DNA from: Cladorhizidae sp. MBARI D1340-BT2
Taxonomy: Eukaryota; Porifera; Demospongiae; Poecilosclerida; Cladorhizidae
Direction: 5' to 3'
Assembly (NCBI GenBank): GCA_028752905.1
Contig: JAQNBH010000059.1
Location: 201,001-265,000, forward strand
DNA: 64,000 bases
This document shows, piece after piece, positions 46,788 through 58,982 of this stretch; the first letter of the stretch is position 1; every line of letters begins with the position of its first letter. The notes under the pieces are model-generated. The model was not told the origin of the DNA, made no database searches, and saw nothing but the letters and a program-made list of their open reading frames with translations. A program made the position numbers and the translations under genes.

Positions 46788-48802
46788 TTGGTAAGGTTTG
46801 TGATTTTTCCTGGCGTTTTCCAGTTGCCAAAGCGGTGGCCTGCCAGTGAAAAACCACTACATTTATTGATAATCTGTTCACATTTTGCAGATAAGGGCCT
46901 TCTCTATCAGTTGACAAAATCTGGGACTTTGGTCTTGTTAATTAGGGCAGTTATGAATTGTACTCTTACTTGATGCTAAACATGTTCTTGATATTTGCCC
47001 TAATTTGGTCTATATGTTTCTCATTTTCCCCCCGAAAATCTTGTTTTTTGACCGTGAAGCTCATAACTATTCTACACTTTACCCAAAAAAGATAATTTTT
47101 ATATCATCGGATAGCCCTTCTAATTATCTATCTTTTGTACGTACCAAAATTTTGAGTACTCTAAGTATTAGCAAGTTATGGTGATTTGAAGTGGTAAGGT
47201 TTGGGATTTTTCCTGGCGTTTTCCAGTTGCCAAAGCGGTGGCCTGCCAGTGAAAAACCACTACATTTATTGATAATCTGTTCACATGTTGCAGATAAGGG
47301 CCTTCTCTATCACTTGACAAAATCTGGGACTTTGGTCTTGTTAATTAGAACAGTTATGAATTGTACTCTTACTTGATGCTAAACATGTTCTTGATATTTG
47401 CCCTAATTTGGTCTATATGTTTCTCATTTCCCCCCCGAAAATCTTGTTTTTTGACCGTGAAGCTCATAACTATTCTACACTTTACCCAAAAAAGATAATT
47501 TTTATATCATCGGATAGCTCTTCTAATTATCTATCTTTTGTACGTGCCAAAATTTTGAGTACTCTAAGTATTAGGAAGTTATGGTGATTTGAATTGGTAA
47601 GGTTTGTGATTTTTCCTGGCGTTTTCCAGTTGCCAAAGCGGTGGCCTGCCAGTGAAAAACCACTACATTTATTGATAATCTGTTCACATTTTGCAGATAA
47701 GGGCCTTCTCTATCAGTTGACAAAATCTGGGACTTTGGTCTTGTTAATTAGGGCAGTTATGAATTGTACTCTTACTTGATGCTAAACATGTTCTTGATAT
47801 TTGCCCTAATTTGGTCTATATGTTTCTCATTTCCCCCCCGAAAATCTTGTTTTTTGACCGTGAAGCTCATAACTATTCTACACTTTACCCAAAAAAGATA
47901 ATTTTTATATCATCGGATAGCCCTTCTAATTATCTATCTTTTGTACGTGCCAAAATTTTGAGTACTCTAAGTATTAGGAAGTTATGGTGATTTGAATTGG
48001 TAAGGTTTGTAATTTTTCCTGGCGTTTTCCAGTTGCCAAAGCGGTGGCCTGCCAGTGAAAAACCACTACATTTATTGATAATCTGTTCACATTTTGCAGA
48101 TAAGGGCCTTCTCTATCAGTTGACAAAATCTGGGACTTTGGTCTTGTTAATTAGGGCAGTTATGAATTGTACTCTTACTTGATGCTAAACATGTTCTTGA
48201 TATTTGCCCTAATTTGGTCTATATGTTTCTCATTTTCCCCCCGAAAATCTTGTTTTTTGACCGTGAAGCTCATAACTATTCTACACTTTACCCAAAAAAG
48301 ATAATTTTTATATGATCGGATAGCCCTTCTAATTATCTGTCTTTTGTACTTGCCAAAATTTTGAGTACTCTAAGTATTAGCAAGTTATGGTGATTTGAAG
48401 TGGTAAGGTTTGGGATTTTTCCTGGCGTTTTCCAGTTGCCAAAGCGGTGGCCTGCCAGTGAAAAACCACTACATTTATTGATAATCTGTTCACATGTTGC
48501 AGATAAGGGCCTTCTCTATCAGTTGACAAAATCTGGGACTTTGGTCTTGTTAATTAGGGCAGTTATGAATTGTACTCTTACTTGATGCTAAACATGTTCT
48601 TGATATTTGCCCTAATTTGGTCTATATGTTTCTCATTTTCCCCCCGAAAATCTTGTTTTTTGACCGTGAAGCTCATAACTATTCTACACTTTACCCAAAA
48701 AAGATAATTTTTATATCAACGGATAGCCCTTCTAATTATCTATCTTTTGTACGTGCTAAAATTTTGAGTACTCTAAGTATTAGGAAGTTATGGTGATTTG
48801 AA
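46788..48802 (+). repeat. Shortened hexamer copy (2015 bp, no block)
   Basis: A 46788, B 47191 (cactt, with attagaacag), A 47594, A 47997 (gtttgtaattttt), B 48400. It follows the preceding hexamer in order and markers but has one B instead of two at its end, as expected from unequal crossover between the paired B monomers. Confidence 0.87.
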
Positions 48803-50011
48803 TTGGTAAGGTTTGTGATTTTTCCTGGCGTTTTCCAGTTGCCAAAGCGGTGGCCTGCCAGTGAAAAACCACTACATTTATTGATAATCTGTTCACATTT
48901 TGCAGATAAGGGCCTTCTCTATCAGTTGACAAAATCTGGAACTTTGGTCTTGTTAATTAGGGCAGTTATGAATTGTACTCTTACTTGATGCTAAACATGT
49001 TCTTGATATTTGCCCTAATTTGGTCTATATGTTTCTCATTTTCCCCCCGAAAATCTTGTTTTTTGACCGTGAAGCTCATAACTATTCTATACTTTACCCA
49101 AAAAAGATAATTTTTATATCATCGGATAGCCCTTCTAATTATCTATCTTTTGTACGTACCAAAATTTTGAGTACTCTAAGTATTAGGAAGTTATGGTGAT
49201 TTGAAGTGGTAAGGTTTGTGATTTTTCCTGGCGTTTTCCAGTTGCCAAAGCGGTGGCCTGCCAGTGAAAAACCACTACATTTATTGATAATCTGTTCACA
49301 TGTTGCAGATAAGGGCCTTCTCTATCACTTGACAAAATCTGGGACTTTGGTCTTGTTAATTAGGGCAGTTATGAATTGTACTCTTACTTGATGCTAAACA
49401 TGTTCTTGATATTTGCCCTAATTTGGTCTATATGTTTCTCATTTTCCCCCCGAAAATCTTGTTTTTTGACCGTGAAGCTCATAACTATTCTACACTTTAC
49501 CCAAAAAAGATAATTTTTATATCATCGGATAGCTCTTCTAATTATCTATCTTTTGTACGTGCCAAAATTTTGAGTACTCTAAGTATTAGGAAGTTATGGT
49601 GATTTGAATTGGTAAGGTTTGTGATTTTTCCTGGCGTTTTCCAGTTGCCAAAGCGGTGGCCTGCCAGTGAAAAACCACTACATTTATTGATAATCTGTTC
49701 ACATTTTGCAGATAAGGGCCTTCTCTATCAGTTGACAAAATCTGGGACTTTGGTCTTGTTAATTAGGGCAGTTATGAATTGTACTCTTACTTGATGCTAA
49801 ACATGTTCTTGATATTTGCCCTAATTTGGTCTATATGTTTCTCATTTTCCCCCCGAAAATCTTGTTTTTTGACCGTGAAGCTCATAACTATTCTACACTT
49901 TACCCAAAAAAGATAATTTTTATATCATCGGATAGCCCTTCTAATTATCTATCTTTTGTACGTGCCAAAATTTTGAGTACTCTAAGTATTAGGAAGTTAT
50001 GGTGATTTGAA
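48803..50011 (+). repeat. Three monomers A-hybrid-A (no block)
   Basis: A 48803 (with tggaactttgg and acgtgctaaaa), 49206 (A-type gtttgtgat with B-type catgttg and cactt) and A 49609. They continue the hexamer register: the following A at 50012 carries the same gtttgtaattttt marker as 45579 and 47997. Confidence 0.85.
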
Positions 50012-52027
50012 TTGGTAAGGTTTGTAATTTTTCCTGGCGTTTTCCAGTTGCCAAAGCGGTGGCCTGCCAGTGAAAAACCACTACATTTATTGATAATCTG
50101 TTCACATTTTGCAGATAAGGGCCTTCTCTATCAGTTGACAAAATCTGGGACTTTGGTCTTGTTAATTATGGCAGTTATGAATTGTACTCTTACTTGATGC
50201 TAAACATGTTCTTGATATTTGCCCTAATTTGGTCTATATGTTTCTCATTTTCCCCCCGAAAATCTTGTTTTTTGACCGTGAAGCTCATAACTATTCTACA
50301 CTTTACCCAAAAAAGATAATATTTATATCATCGGATAGCCCTTCTAATTATCTATCTTTTGTACGTACCAAAATTTTGAGTACTCTAAGTATTAGCAAGT
50401 TATGGTGATTTGAAGTGGTAAGGTTTGGGATTTTTCCTGGCGTTTTCCAGTTGCCAAAGCGGTGGCCTGCCAGTGAAAAACCACTACATTTATTGATAAT
50501 CTGTTCACATGTTGCAGATAAGGGCCTTCTCTATCAGTTGACAAAATCTGGGACTTTGGTCTTGTTAATTAGGGCAGTTATGAATTGTACTCTTACTTGA
50601 TGCTAAACATGTTCTTGATATTTGCCCTAATTTGGTCTATATGTTTCTCATTTCCCCCCCGAAAATCTTGTTTTTTTGCCGTGACGCTCATAACTTTTCT
50701 ATACTTTACCCAAAAAAGATAATTTTAATATCACCGGATAGCCCTTCTAATTATCTGTCTTTTGTACGTGCCAAAATTTTGAGTACTCTAAGTATTAGGA
50801 AGTTATGGTGATTTGAAGTGGTAAGGTTTGTGATTTTTCCTGGCGTTTTCCAGTTGCCAAAGCGGTGGCCTGCCAGTGAAAAACCACTACATTTATTGAT
50901 AATCTGTTCACATTTTACAGATAAGGGCCTTCTCTATCAGTTGACAAAATCTGGGACTTTGGTCTTGTTAATTAGGGCAGTTATGAATTGTACTCTTACT
51001 TGATGCTAAACATGTTCTTGATATTTGCCCTAATTTGGTCTATATGTTTCTCATTTTCCCCCCGAAAATCTTGTTTTTTGACCGTGAAGCTCATAACTAT
51101 TCTACACTTTACCCAAAAAAGATAATTTTTATATCATCGGATAGCCCTTCTAATTATCTATCTTTTGTACGTACCAAAAGTTTGAGTACTCTAAGTATTA
51201 GCAAGTTATGGTGATTTGAAGTGGTAAGGTTTGGGATTTTTCCTGGCGTTTTCCAGTTGCCAAAGCGGTGGCCTGCCAGTGAAAAACCACTACATTTATT
51301 GATAATCTGTTCACATGTTGCAGATAAGGGCCTTCTCTATCAGTTGACAAAATCTGGGACTTTGGTCTTGTTAATTAGGGCAGTTATGAATTGTACTCTT
51401 ACTTGATGCTAAACATGTTCTTGATATTTGCCCTAATTTGGTCTATATGTTTCTCATTTCCCCCCCGAAAATCTTGTTTTTTTGACCGTGAAGCTCATAA
51501 CTATTCTACACTTTACCCAAAAAAGATAATTTTTATATCATCGGATAGCCCTTCTAATTATCTATCTTTTGTACGTACCAAAATTTTGAGTACTCTAAGT
51601 ATTAGCAAGTTATGGTGATTTGAAGTGGTAAGGTTTGGGATTTTTCCTGGCGTTTTCCAGTTGCCAAAGCGGTGGCCTGCCAGTGAAAAACCACTACATT
51701 TATTGATAATCTGTTCACATGTTGCAGATAAGGGCCTTCTCTATCAGTTGACAAAATCTGGGACTTTGGTCTTGTTAATTAGGGCAGTTATGAATTGTAC
51801 TCTTACTTGATGCTAAACATGTTCTTGATATTTGCCCTAATTTGGTCTATATGTTTCTCATTTTCCCCCCGAAAATCTTGTTTTTTGACCGTGAAGCTCA
51901 TAACTATTCTACACTTTACCCAAAAAAGATAATTTTTATATCATCGGATAGCCCTTCTAATTATCTATCTTTTGTACGTGCCAAAATTTTGAGTACTCTA
52001 AGTATTAGGAAGTTATGGTGATTTGAA
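50012..52027 (+). repeat. 2016-bp pentamer HOR, copy 1 (no block)
   Basis: A 50012 (gtttgtaattttt, attatggcag), B 50415, A 50818, B 51221 (404 bp), B 51625. Private markers, each repeated 2016 bp later: gataatatttat near 50,318, gacgctc linker near 50,680, cattttacagat near 50,915, taccaaaagtttg near 51,172, and an extra T in the T-run before gacc near 51,480. Confidence 0.92.
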
Positions 52028-54043
52028 TTGGTAAGGTTTGTAATTTTTCCTGGCGTTTTCCAGTTGCCAAAGCGGTGGCCTGCCAGTGAAAAACCACTAC
52101 ATTTATTGATAATCTGTTCACATTTTGCAGATAAGGGCCTTCTCTATCAGTTGACAAAATCTGGGACTTTGGTCTTGTTAATTATGGCAGTTATGAATTG
52201 TACTCTTACTTGATGCTAAACATGTTCTTGATATTTGCCCTAATTTGGTCTATATGTTTCTCATTTTCCCCCCGAAAATCTTGTTTTTTGACCGTGAAGC
52301 TCATAACTATTCTACACTTTACCCAAAAAAGATAATATTTATATCATCGGATAGCCCTTCTAATTATCTATCTTTTGTACGTACCAAAATTTTGAGTACT
52401 CTAAGTATTAGCAAGTTATGGTGATTTGAAGTGGTAAGGTTTGGGATTTTTCCTGGCGTTTTCCAGTTGCCAAAGCGGTGGCCTGCCAGTGAAAAACCAC
52501 TACATTTATTGATAATCTGTTCACATGTTGCAGATAAGGGCCTTCTCTATCAGTTGACAAAATCTGGGACTTTGGTCTTGTTAATTAGGGCAGTTATGAA
52601 TTGTACTCTTACTTGATGCTAAACATGTTCTTGATATTTGCCCTAATTTGGTCTATATGTTTCTCATTTCCCCCCCGAAAATCTTGTTTTTTTGCCGTGA
52701 CGCTCATAACTTTTCTATACTTTACCCAAAAAAGATAATTTTAATATCACCGGATAGCCCTTCTAATTATCTGTCTTTTGTACGTGCCAAAATTTTGAGT
52801 ACTCTAAGTATTAGGAAGTTATGGTGATTTGAAGTGGTAAGGTTTGTGATTTTTCCTGGCGTTTTCCAGTTGCCAAAGCGGTGGCCTGCCAGTGAAAAAC
52901 CACTACATTTATTGATAATCTGTTCACATTTTACAGATAAGGGCCTTCTCTATCAGTTGACAAAATCTGGGACTTTGGTCTTGTTAATTAGGGCAGTTAT
53001 GAATTGTACTCTTACTTGATGCTAAACATGTTCTTGATATTTGCCCTAATTTGGTCTATATGTTTCTCATTTTCCCCCCGAAAATCTTGTTTTTTGACCG
53101 TGAAGCTCATAACTATTCTACACTTTACCCAAAAAAGATAATTTTTATATCATCGGATAGCCCTTCTAATTATCTATCTTTTGTACGTACCAAAAGTTTG
53201 AGTACTCTAAGTATTAGCAAGTTATGGTGATTTGAAGTGGTAAGGTTTGGGATTTTTCCTGGCGTTTTCCAGTTGCCAAAGCGGTGGCCTGCCAGTGAAA
53301 AACCACTACATTTATTGATAATCTGTTCACATGTTGCAGATAAGGGCCTTCTCTATCAGTTGACAAAATCTGGGACTTTGGTCTTGTTAATTAGGGCAGT
53401 TATGAATTGTACTCTTACTTGATGCTAAACATGTTCTTGATATTTGCCCTAATTTGGTCTATATGTTTCTCATTTCCCCCCCGAAAATCTTGTTTTTTTG
53501 ACCGTGAAGCTCATAACTATTCTACACTTTACCCAAAAAAGATAATTTTTATATCATCGGATAGCCCTTCTAATTATCTATCTTTTGTACGTACCAAAAT
53601 TTTGAGTACTCTAAGTATTAGCAAGTTATGGTGATTTGAAGTGGTAAGGTTTGGGATTTTTCCTGGCGTTTTCCAGTTGCCAAAGCGGTGGCCTGCCAGT
53701 GAAAAACCACTACATTTATTGATAATCTGTTCACATGTTGCAGATAAGGGCCTTCTCTATCAGTTGACAAAATCTGGGACTTTGGTCTTGTTAATTAGGG
53801 CAGTTATGAATTGTACTCTTACTTGATGCTAAACATGTTCTTGATATTTGCCCTAATTTGGTCTATATGTTTCTCATTTTCCCCCCGAAAATCTTGTTTT
53901 TTGACCGTGAAGCTCATAACTATTCTACACTTTACCCAAAAAAGATAATTTTTATATCATCGGATAGCCCTTCTAATTATCTATCTTTTGTACGTACCAA
54001 AATTTTGAGTACTCTAAGTATTAGCAAGTTATGGTGATTTGAA
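52028..54043 (+). repeat. 2016-bp pentamer HOR, copy 2 (no block)
   Basis: A 52028, B 52431, A 52834, B 53237 (404 bp), B 53641. All five private markers of the preceding unit are present at a 2016-bp offset. The register ends at 54044, where a B occupies the place of the expected A. Confidence 0.92.
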
Positions 54044-54951
54044 GTGGTAAGGTTTGGGATTTTTCCTGGCGTTTTCCAGTTGCCAAAGCGGTGGCCTGCC
54101 AGTGAAAAACCACTACATTTATTGATAATCTGTTCACATGTTGCAGATAAGGGCCTTCTCTATCAGTTGACAAAATCTGGGACTTTGGTCTTGTTAATTA
54201 GGGCAGTTATGAATTGTACTCTTACTTGATGCTAAACATGTTAGCTTCGTAGATTATCCACACTTCACTGAATAGACTTGATGTATAGCTATTAAGATAG
54301 GACTCTCTAAGTGCTCTCTCTTGATACCAAACATCCATATATTGTGCACACTTCACTGTAATGGACTTGCAAGATAGGTATCTCTCAGTGTTCTCTATCT
54401 TGAGCTAAACATGTTAGCTTCATAGATTCTCCACACTTCACTGAATAGACTTGATATATAGCTCTAAAGGTAGGCCTCTCTCTGTTCTCTCTCTTGATAC
54501 CAAACATCCGTATATTCTGCATACATAGAATCACAAGATAGGTTTCTCTATGTGTTCTCTATCTTGATGCTAAACAGGTTAGCTTCATAGATTCTCCACA
54601 CTTCACTGTATAAACTTGATATATAGCTATTAAGATAGGTCTCTCCCTGTGCTCTCTGTTGATATCAAACATCCATAATATTCTGCACACTTCACTGTAA
54701 TGGACTTGATATGATTCGAATGATAGGTTTCATTATGTGTTCTCTATCTTGATATTTGCCCTAATTTGGTCTATATGTTTCTCATTTTCCCCCCAAAAAT
54801 CTTGCATTTTTGCCGTAAAGCTCATAACATTTCTACACTTTACCTAAAAAAGAAATTTTTTATATCACCGGATAGCCCTTCTAATTATTTGTCTTTAGTA
54901 CGTGCCAAAATTTTGAGTACTCTAAGTATTAGGAAGTTATGGTGATTTGAA
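54044..54951 (+). repeat. B monomer carrying block 10
   Basis: A standard B core holding block 54243-54747 at the usual position, followed by the type I post-block linker (gcatttttgccgtaaagc) with two private changes, aacatttct and gaaattttt. All other type I blocks sit in A monomers, so this is the first block in a B background; type II blocks at 57165 and 61803 also sit in B monomers. Confidence 0.9.
54243..54747 (+). repeat. Block 10, type I with type II-like changes, 505 bp
   Basis: Overall type I (gcatacatagaatc and aaacaggttagc are present), but the first subrepeat has attgtgcac (54344) and tgtaatggac (54361). Type I blocks 1-9 have attctgcac and tgtagtggac. Both changes occur together in type II blocks 12 and 14, so this copy is a mosaic or an intermediate. 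Host is a B monomer. Confidence 0.91.
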
Positions 54952-57164
54952 TTGGTAAGGTTTGTGATTTTTCCTGGCGTTTTCCAGTTCCAAAGCGGTG
55001 GCCTGCCAGTGAAAAACCACTACATTTATTGATAATCTGTTCACATTTTGCAGATAAGGGCCTTCTCTATCAGTTGACAAAATCTGGGACTTTGGTCTTG
55101 TTAATTAGGGCAGTTATGAATTGTACTCTTACTTGATGCTAAACATGTTCTTGATATTTGCCCTAATTTGGTCTATATGTTTCTCATTTTCCCCCCGAAA
55201 ATCTTGTTTTTTGACCGTGAAGCTCATAACTATTCTACACTTTAACCAAAAAAGATAATTTTTATATCAACGGATAGCCCTTCTAATTATCTATCTTTTG
55301 TACGTGCCAAAATTTTGAGTACTCTAAGTATTAGGAAGTTATGGTGATTTGAATTGGTAAGGTTTGTGATTTTTCCTGGCGTTTTCCAGTTGCCAAAGCG
55401 GTGGCCTGCCAGTGAAAAACCACTACATTTATTGATAATCTGTTCACATTTTGGAGATAAGGGCCTTCTCTATCAGTTGACAAAATCTGGGACTTTGGTC
55501 TTGTTAATTAGGGCAGTTATGAATTGTACTCTTACTTGATGCTAAACATGTTCTTGATATTTGCCCTAATTTGGTCTATATGTTTCTAATTTTCCCCCCG
55601 AAAATCTTGTTTTTTGACCGTGAAGCACATAACTATTCTACACTTTACCCAAAAAAGATAATTTTTATATCATCGGATAGCCCTTCTAATTATCTATCTT
55701 TTGTACGTACCAAAATTTTGAGTACTCTAAGTATTAGCAAGTTATAGTAATTTGAAGTGGTAAGGTTTGGGATTTTTCCTGGCGTTTTCCAGTTGCCAAA
55801 GCGGTGGCCTGCCAGTGAAAAACCACTACATTTATTGATAATCTGTTCACATGTTGCAGATAAGGGCCTTCTCTATCACTTGACAAAATCTGGGACTTTG
55901 GTCTTGTTAATTAGGGCAGTTATGAATTGTACTCTTACTTGATGCTAAACATGTTCTTGATATTTGCCCTAATTTGGTCTATATGTTTCTCATTTTCCCC
56001 CCGAAAATCTTGTTTTTTGACCGTGAAGCTCATAACTATTCTACACTTTACTCAAAAAAGATAATTTTTATATCATCGGATAGCTCTTCTAATTATCTAT
56101 CTTTTGTACGTGCCAAAATTTTGAGTACTCTAAGTATTAGGAAGTTATGGTGATTTGAATTGGTAAGGTTTGTGATTTTTCCTGGCGTTTTCCAGTTGCC
56201 AAAGCGGTGGCCTGCCAGTGAAAAACCACTACATTTATTGATAATCTGTTCACATGTTGCAGATAAGGGCCTTCTCTATCAGTTGACAAAATCTGGGACT
56301 TTGGTCTTGTTAATTAGGGCAGTTATGAATTGTACTCTTACTTGATGCTAAACATGTTCTTGATATTTGCCCTAATTTGGTCTATATGTTTCTCATTTTC
56401 CCCCCGAAAATCTTGTTTTTTGTCCGTGAAGCTCATAACTATTCTACACTTTACCCAAAAAAGATAATTTTTATATCATCGGATAGCCCTTCTAATTATC
56501 TATCTTTTGTACGTGCCAAAATTTTGAGTACTCTAAGTATTAGGAAGTTATGGTGATTTGAATTGGTAAGGTTTGTGATTTTTCCTGGCGTTTTCCAGTT
56601 GCCAAAGCGGTGGCCTGCCAGTGAAAAACCACTACATTTATTGATAATCTGTTCACATTTTGCAGATAAGGGCCTTCTCTATCAGTTGACAAAATCTGGG
56701 ACTTTGGTCTTGTTAATTAGGGCAGTTATGAATTGTACTCTTACTTGATGCTAAACATGTTCTTGATATTTGCCCTAATTTGGTCTATATGTTTCTCATT
56801 TCCCCCCCGAAAATCTTGTTTTTTTGCCGTGAAGCTCATAACTTTTCTAAACTTTACCTAAAAAAGATAATTTATATATCATCGGATAGCCCTTCTAATT
56901 ATCTGTCTTTTGTACGTACCAAACTTTTGAGTACTCTAAGTATTAGCAAGTTATGGTGATTTGAAGTGGTAAGGTTTGGGATTTTTCCTGGCGTCTTCCA
57001 GTTGCCAAAGCGGTGGCCTGCCAGTGAAAAACCACTACATTTATTGATAATCTGTTCACATGTTGCAGATAAGGGCCTTCTCTATCAGTTGACAAAATCT
57101 GGGACTTTGGTCTTGTTAATTAGGGCAGTTATGAATTGTACTCTTACTTGATGCTAAACATGTT

Positions 57165-57670
57165 AGCTTCGTAGATTATCCACACTTCACTGAATAGACT
57201 TGTTATACAGCTATTAAGATAGGACTCTCCAAGTGCTCTCTCTTGATACCAAACATCCATATATTCTGCACACTTCACTGTAATGGACTTGCAAGATAGG
57301 TATCTCTCAGTGTTCTCTATCTTGAGCTAAACATGTTAGCTTCATAGATTCTCCACACTTCACTGAATAGACTTGATATATAGCTCTAAACGTAGGCCTC
57401 TCTCTGTTCTCTCTCTTGATACCAAACATCCGTATATTCCGCATACTTTACAGTAATGGACTTGATAGAATCACAAGATAGGTTTCTCTCTGCTCTCTCT
57501 TGATGCTAAATAGATTCTCCACACTTCACTGAATAAACTTGATATATAGCTATTAAGATAGGTCTCTCTCTGTGCTCTCTGTTGATATCAAACATCCATA
57601 ATATTCTGCATACTTTACTGTAATGGACTTGATATGATTCGAATGATAGGTTTCATTATGTGTTCTCTAT
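57165..57670 (+). repeat. Block 11, type II, 506 bp
   Basis: Type II differs from type I throughout: gacttgttatacagc near the start, actctccaagtgc, and a second 'b' half that keeps tttacagtaatggacttg (absent from type I) but lacks the caggttagcttca segment that opens the third type I subrepeat. The two changes nearly cancel in length. Host is B 56966, and an ordinary B (57875), not A', follows. This copy has aaacgtaggcc and attctgcac. Confidence 0.92.
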
Positions 57671-58476
57671 CTTGATATTTGCCCTAATTTGGTCTATATG
57701 TTTTTCATTTCCCCCCCGAAAATCTTGTTTTTTTGCCGTGAAGCTCATAACTTTTCTACACTTTACCCAAAAAAGATAATTTATATTTCTTCGGATAGCC
57801 CTTCTAATTATCTGTCTTTTGTACGTACCAAAATTTTGAGTACTCTAAGTATTAGCAAGTTATGGTGATTTGAAGTGGTAAGGTTTGGGATTTTTCCTGG
57901 CGTTTTCCAGTTGCCAAAGCGGTGGCCTGCCAGTGAAAAACCACTACATTTATTGATAATCTGTTCACATGTTGCAGATAAGGGCCTTCTCTATCAGTTG
58001 ACAAAATCTGGGACTTTGGTCTTGTTAATTAGGGCAGTTATGAATTGTACTCTTACTTGATGCTAAACATGTTCTTGATATTTGCCCTAATTTGGTCTAT
58101 ATGTTTCTCATTTCCCCCCCGAAAATCTTGTTTTTTTGCCGTGAAGCTCATAACTTTTCTATACTTTACCCAAAAAAGATAATTTTAATATTACCGGATA
58201 GCCCTTCTAATTATCTGTCTTTTGTACGTGCCAAAATTTTGAGTACTCTAAGTATTAGGAAGTTATGGTGATTTGAAGTGGTAATGTTTGTGATTTTTCC
58301 TGGCGTTTTCCAGTTGCCAAAGCGGTGGCCTGCCAGTGAAAAACCACTACATTTATTGATAATCTGTTCACATTTTGCAGTTAAGGGCCTTCTCTATCAG
58401 TTGACAAAATCTGGGACTTTGGTCTTGTTAATTAGGGCAGTTATGAATTGTACTCTTACTTGATGCTAAACATGTT

Positions 58477-58982
58477 AGCTTCGTAGATTATCCACACTTC
58501 ACTGAATAGACTTGTTATACAGCTATTAAGATAGGACTCTCCAAGTGCTCTCTCTTGATACCAAACATCCATATATTGTGCACACTTCACTGTAATGGAC
58601 TTGCAAGATAGGTATCTCTCAGTGTTCTCTATCTTGAGCTAAACATGTTAGCTTCATAGATTCTCCACACTTCACTGAATAGACTTGATATATAGCTCTA
58701 AAGGTAGGCCTCTCTCTGTTCTCTCTCTTGATACCAAACATCCGTATATTCCGCATACTTCACAGTAATGGACTTGATAGAATCACAAGATAGGTTTCTC
58801 TCTGCTCTCTCTTGATGCTAAATAGATTCTCCACACTTCACTGAATAAACTTGATATATAGCTATTAAGATAGGTCTCTCTCTGTGCTCTCTGTTGATAT
58901 CAAACATCCATAATATTCTGCAAACTTTACTGTAATGGACTTGATATGATTCGAATGATAGGTTTCATTATGTGTTCTCTAT
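58477..58982 (+). repeat. Block 12, type II, 506 bp
   Basis: Type II block in A 58278, 806 bp after block 11 ends. It differs from block 11 by aaaggtaggcc, attgtgcac, atacttcacag and gcaaacttta. A B monomer (59187) follows. Confidence 0.92.

Noticed and set aside
51391..53634. 75-codon frames at 51391 and 53407, and 63-codon frames at 33506 and 36326
   Set aside because: Each is created by a private indel in the linker (an extra T, or the actctagtattag deletion) and copied by the local HOR duplication. No coding evidence.
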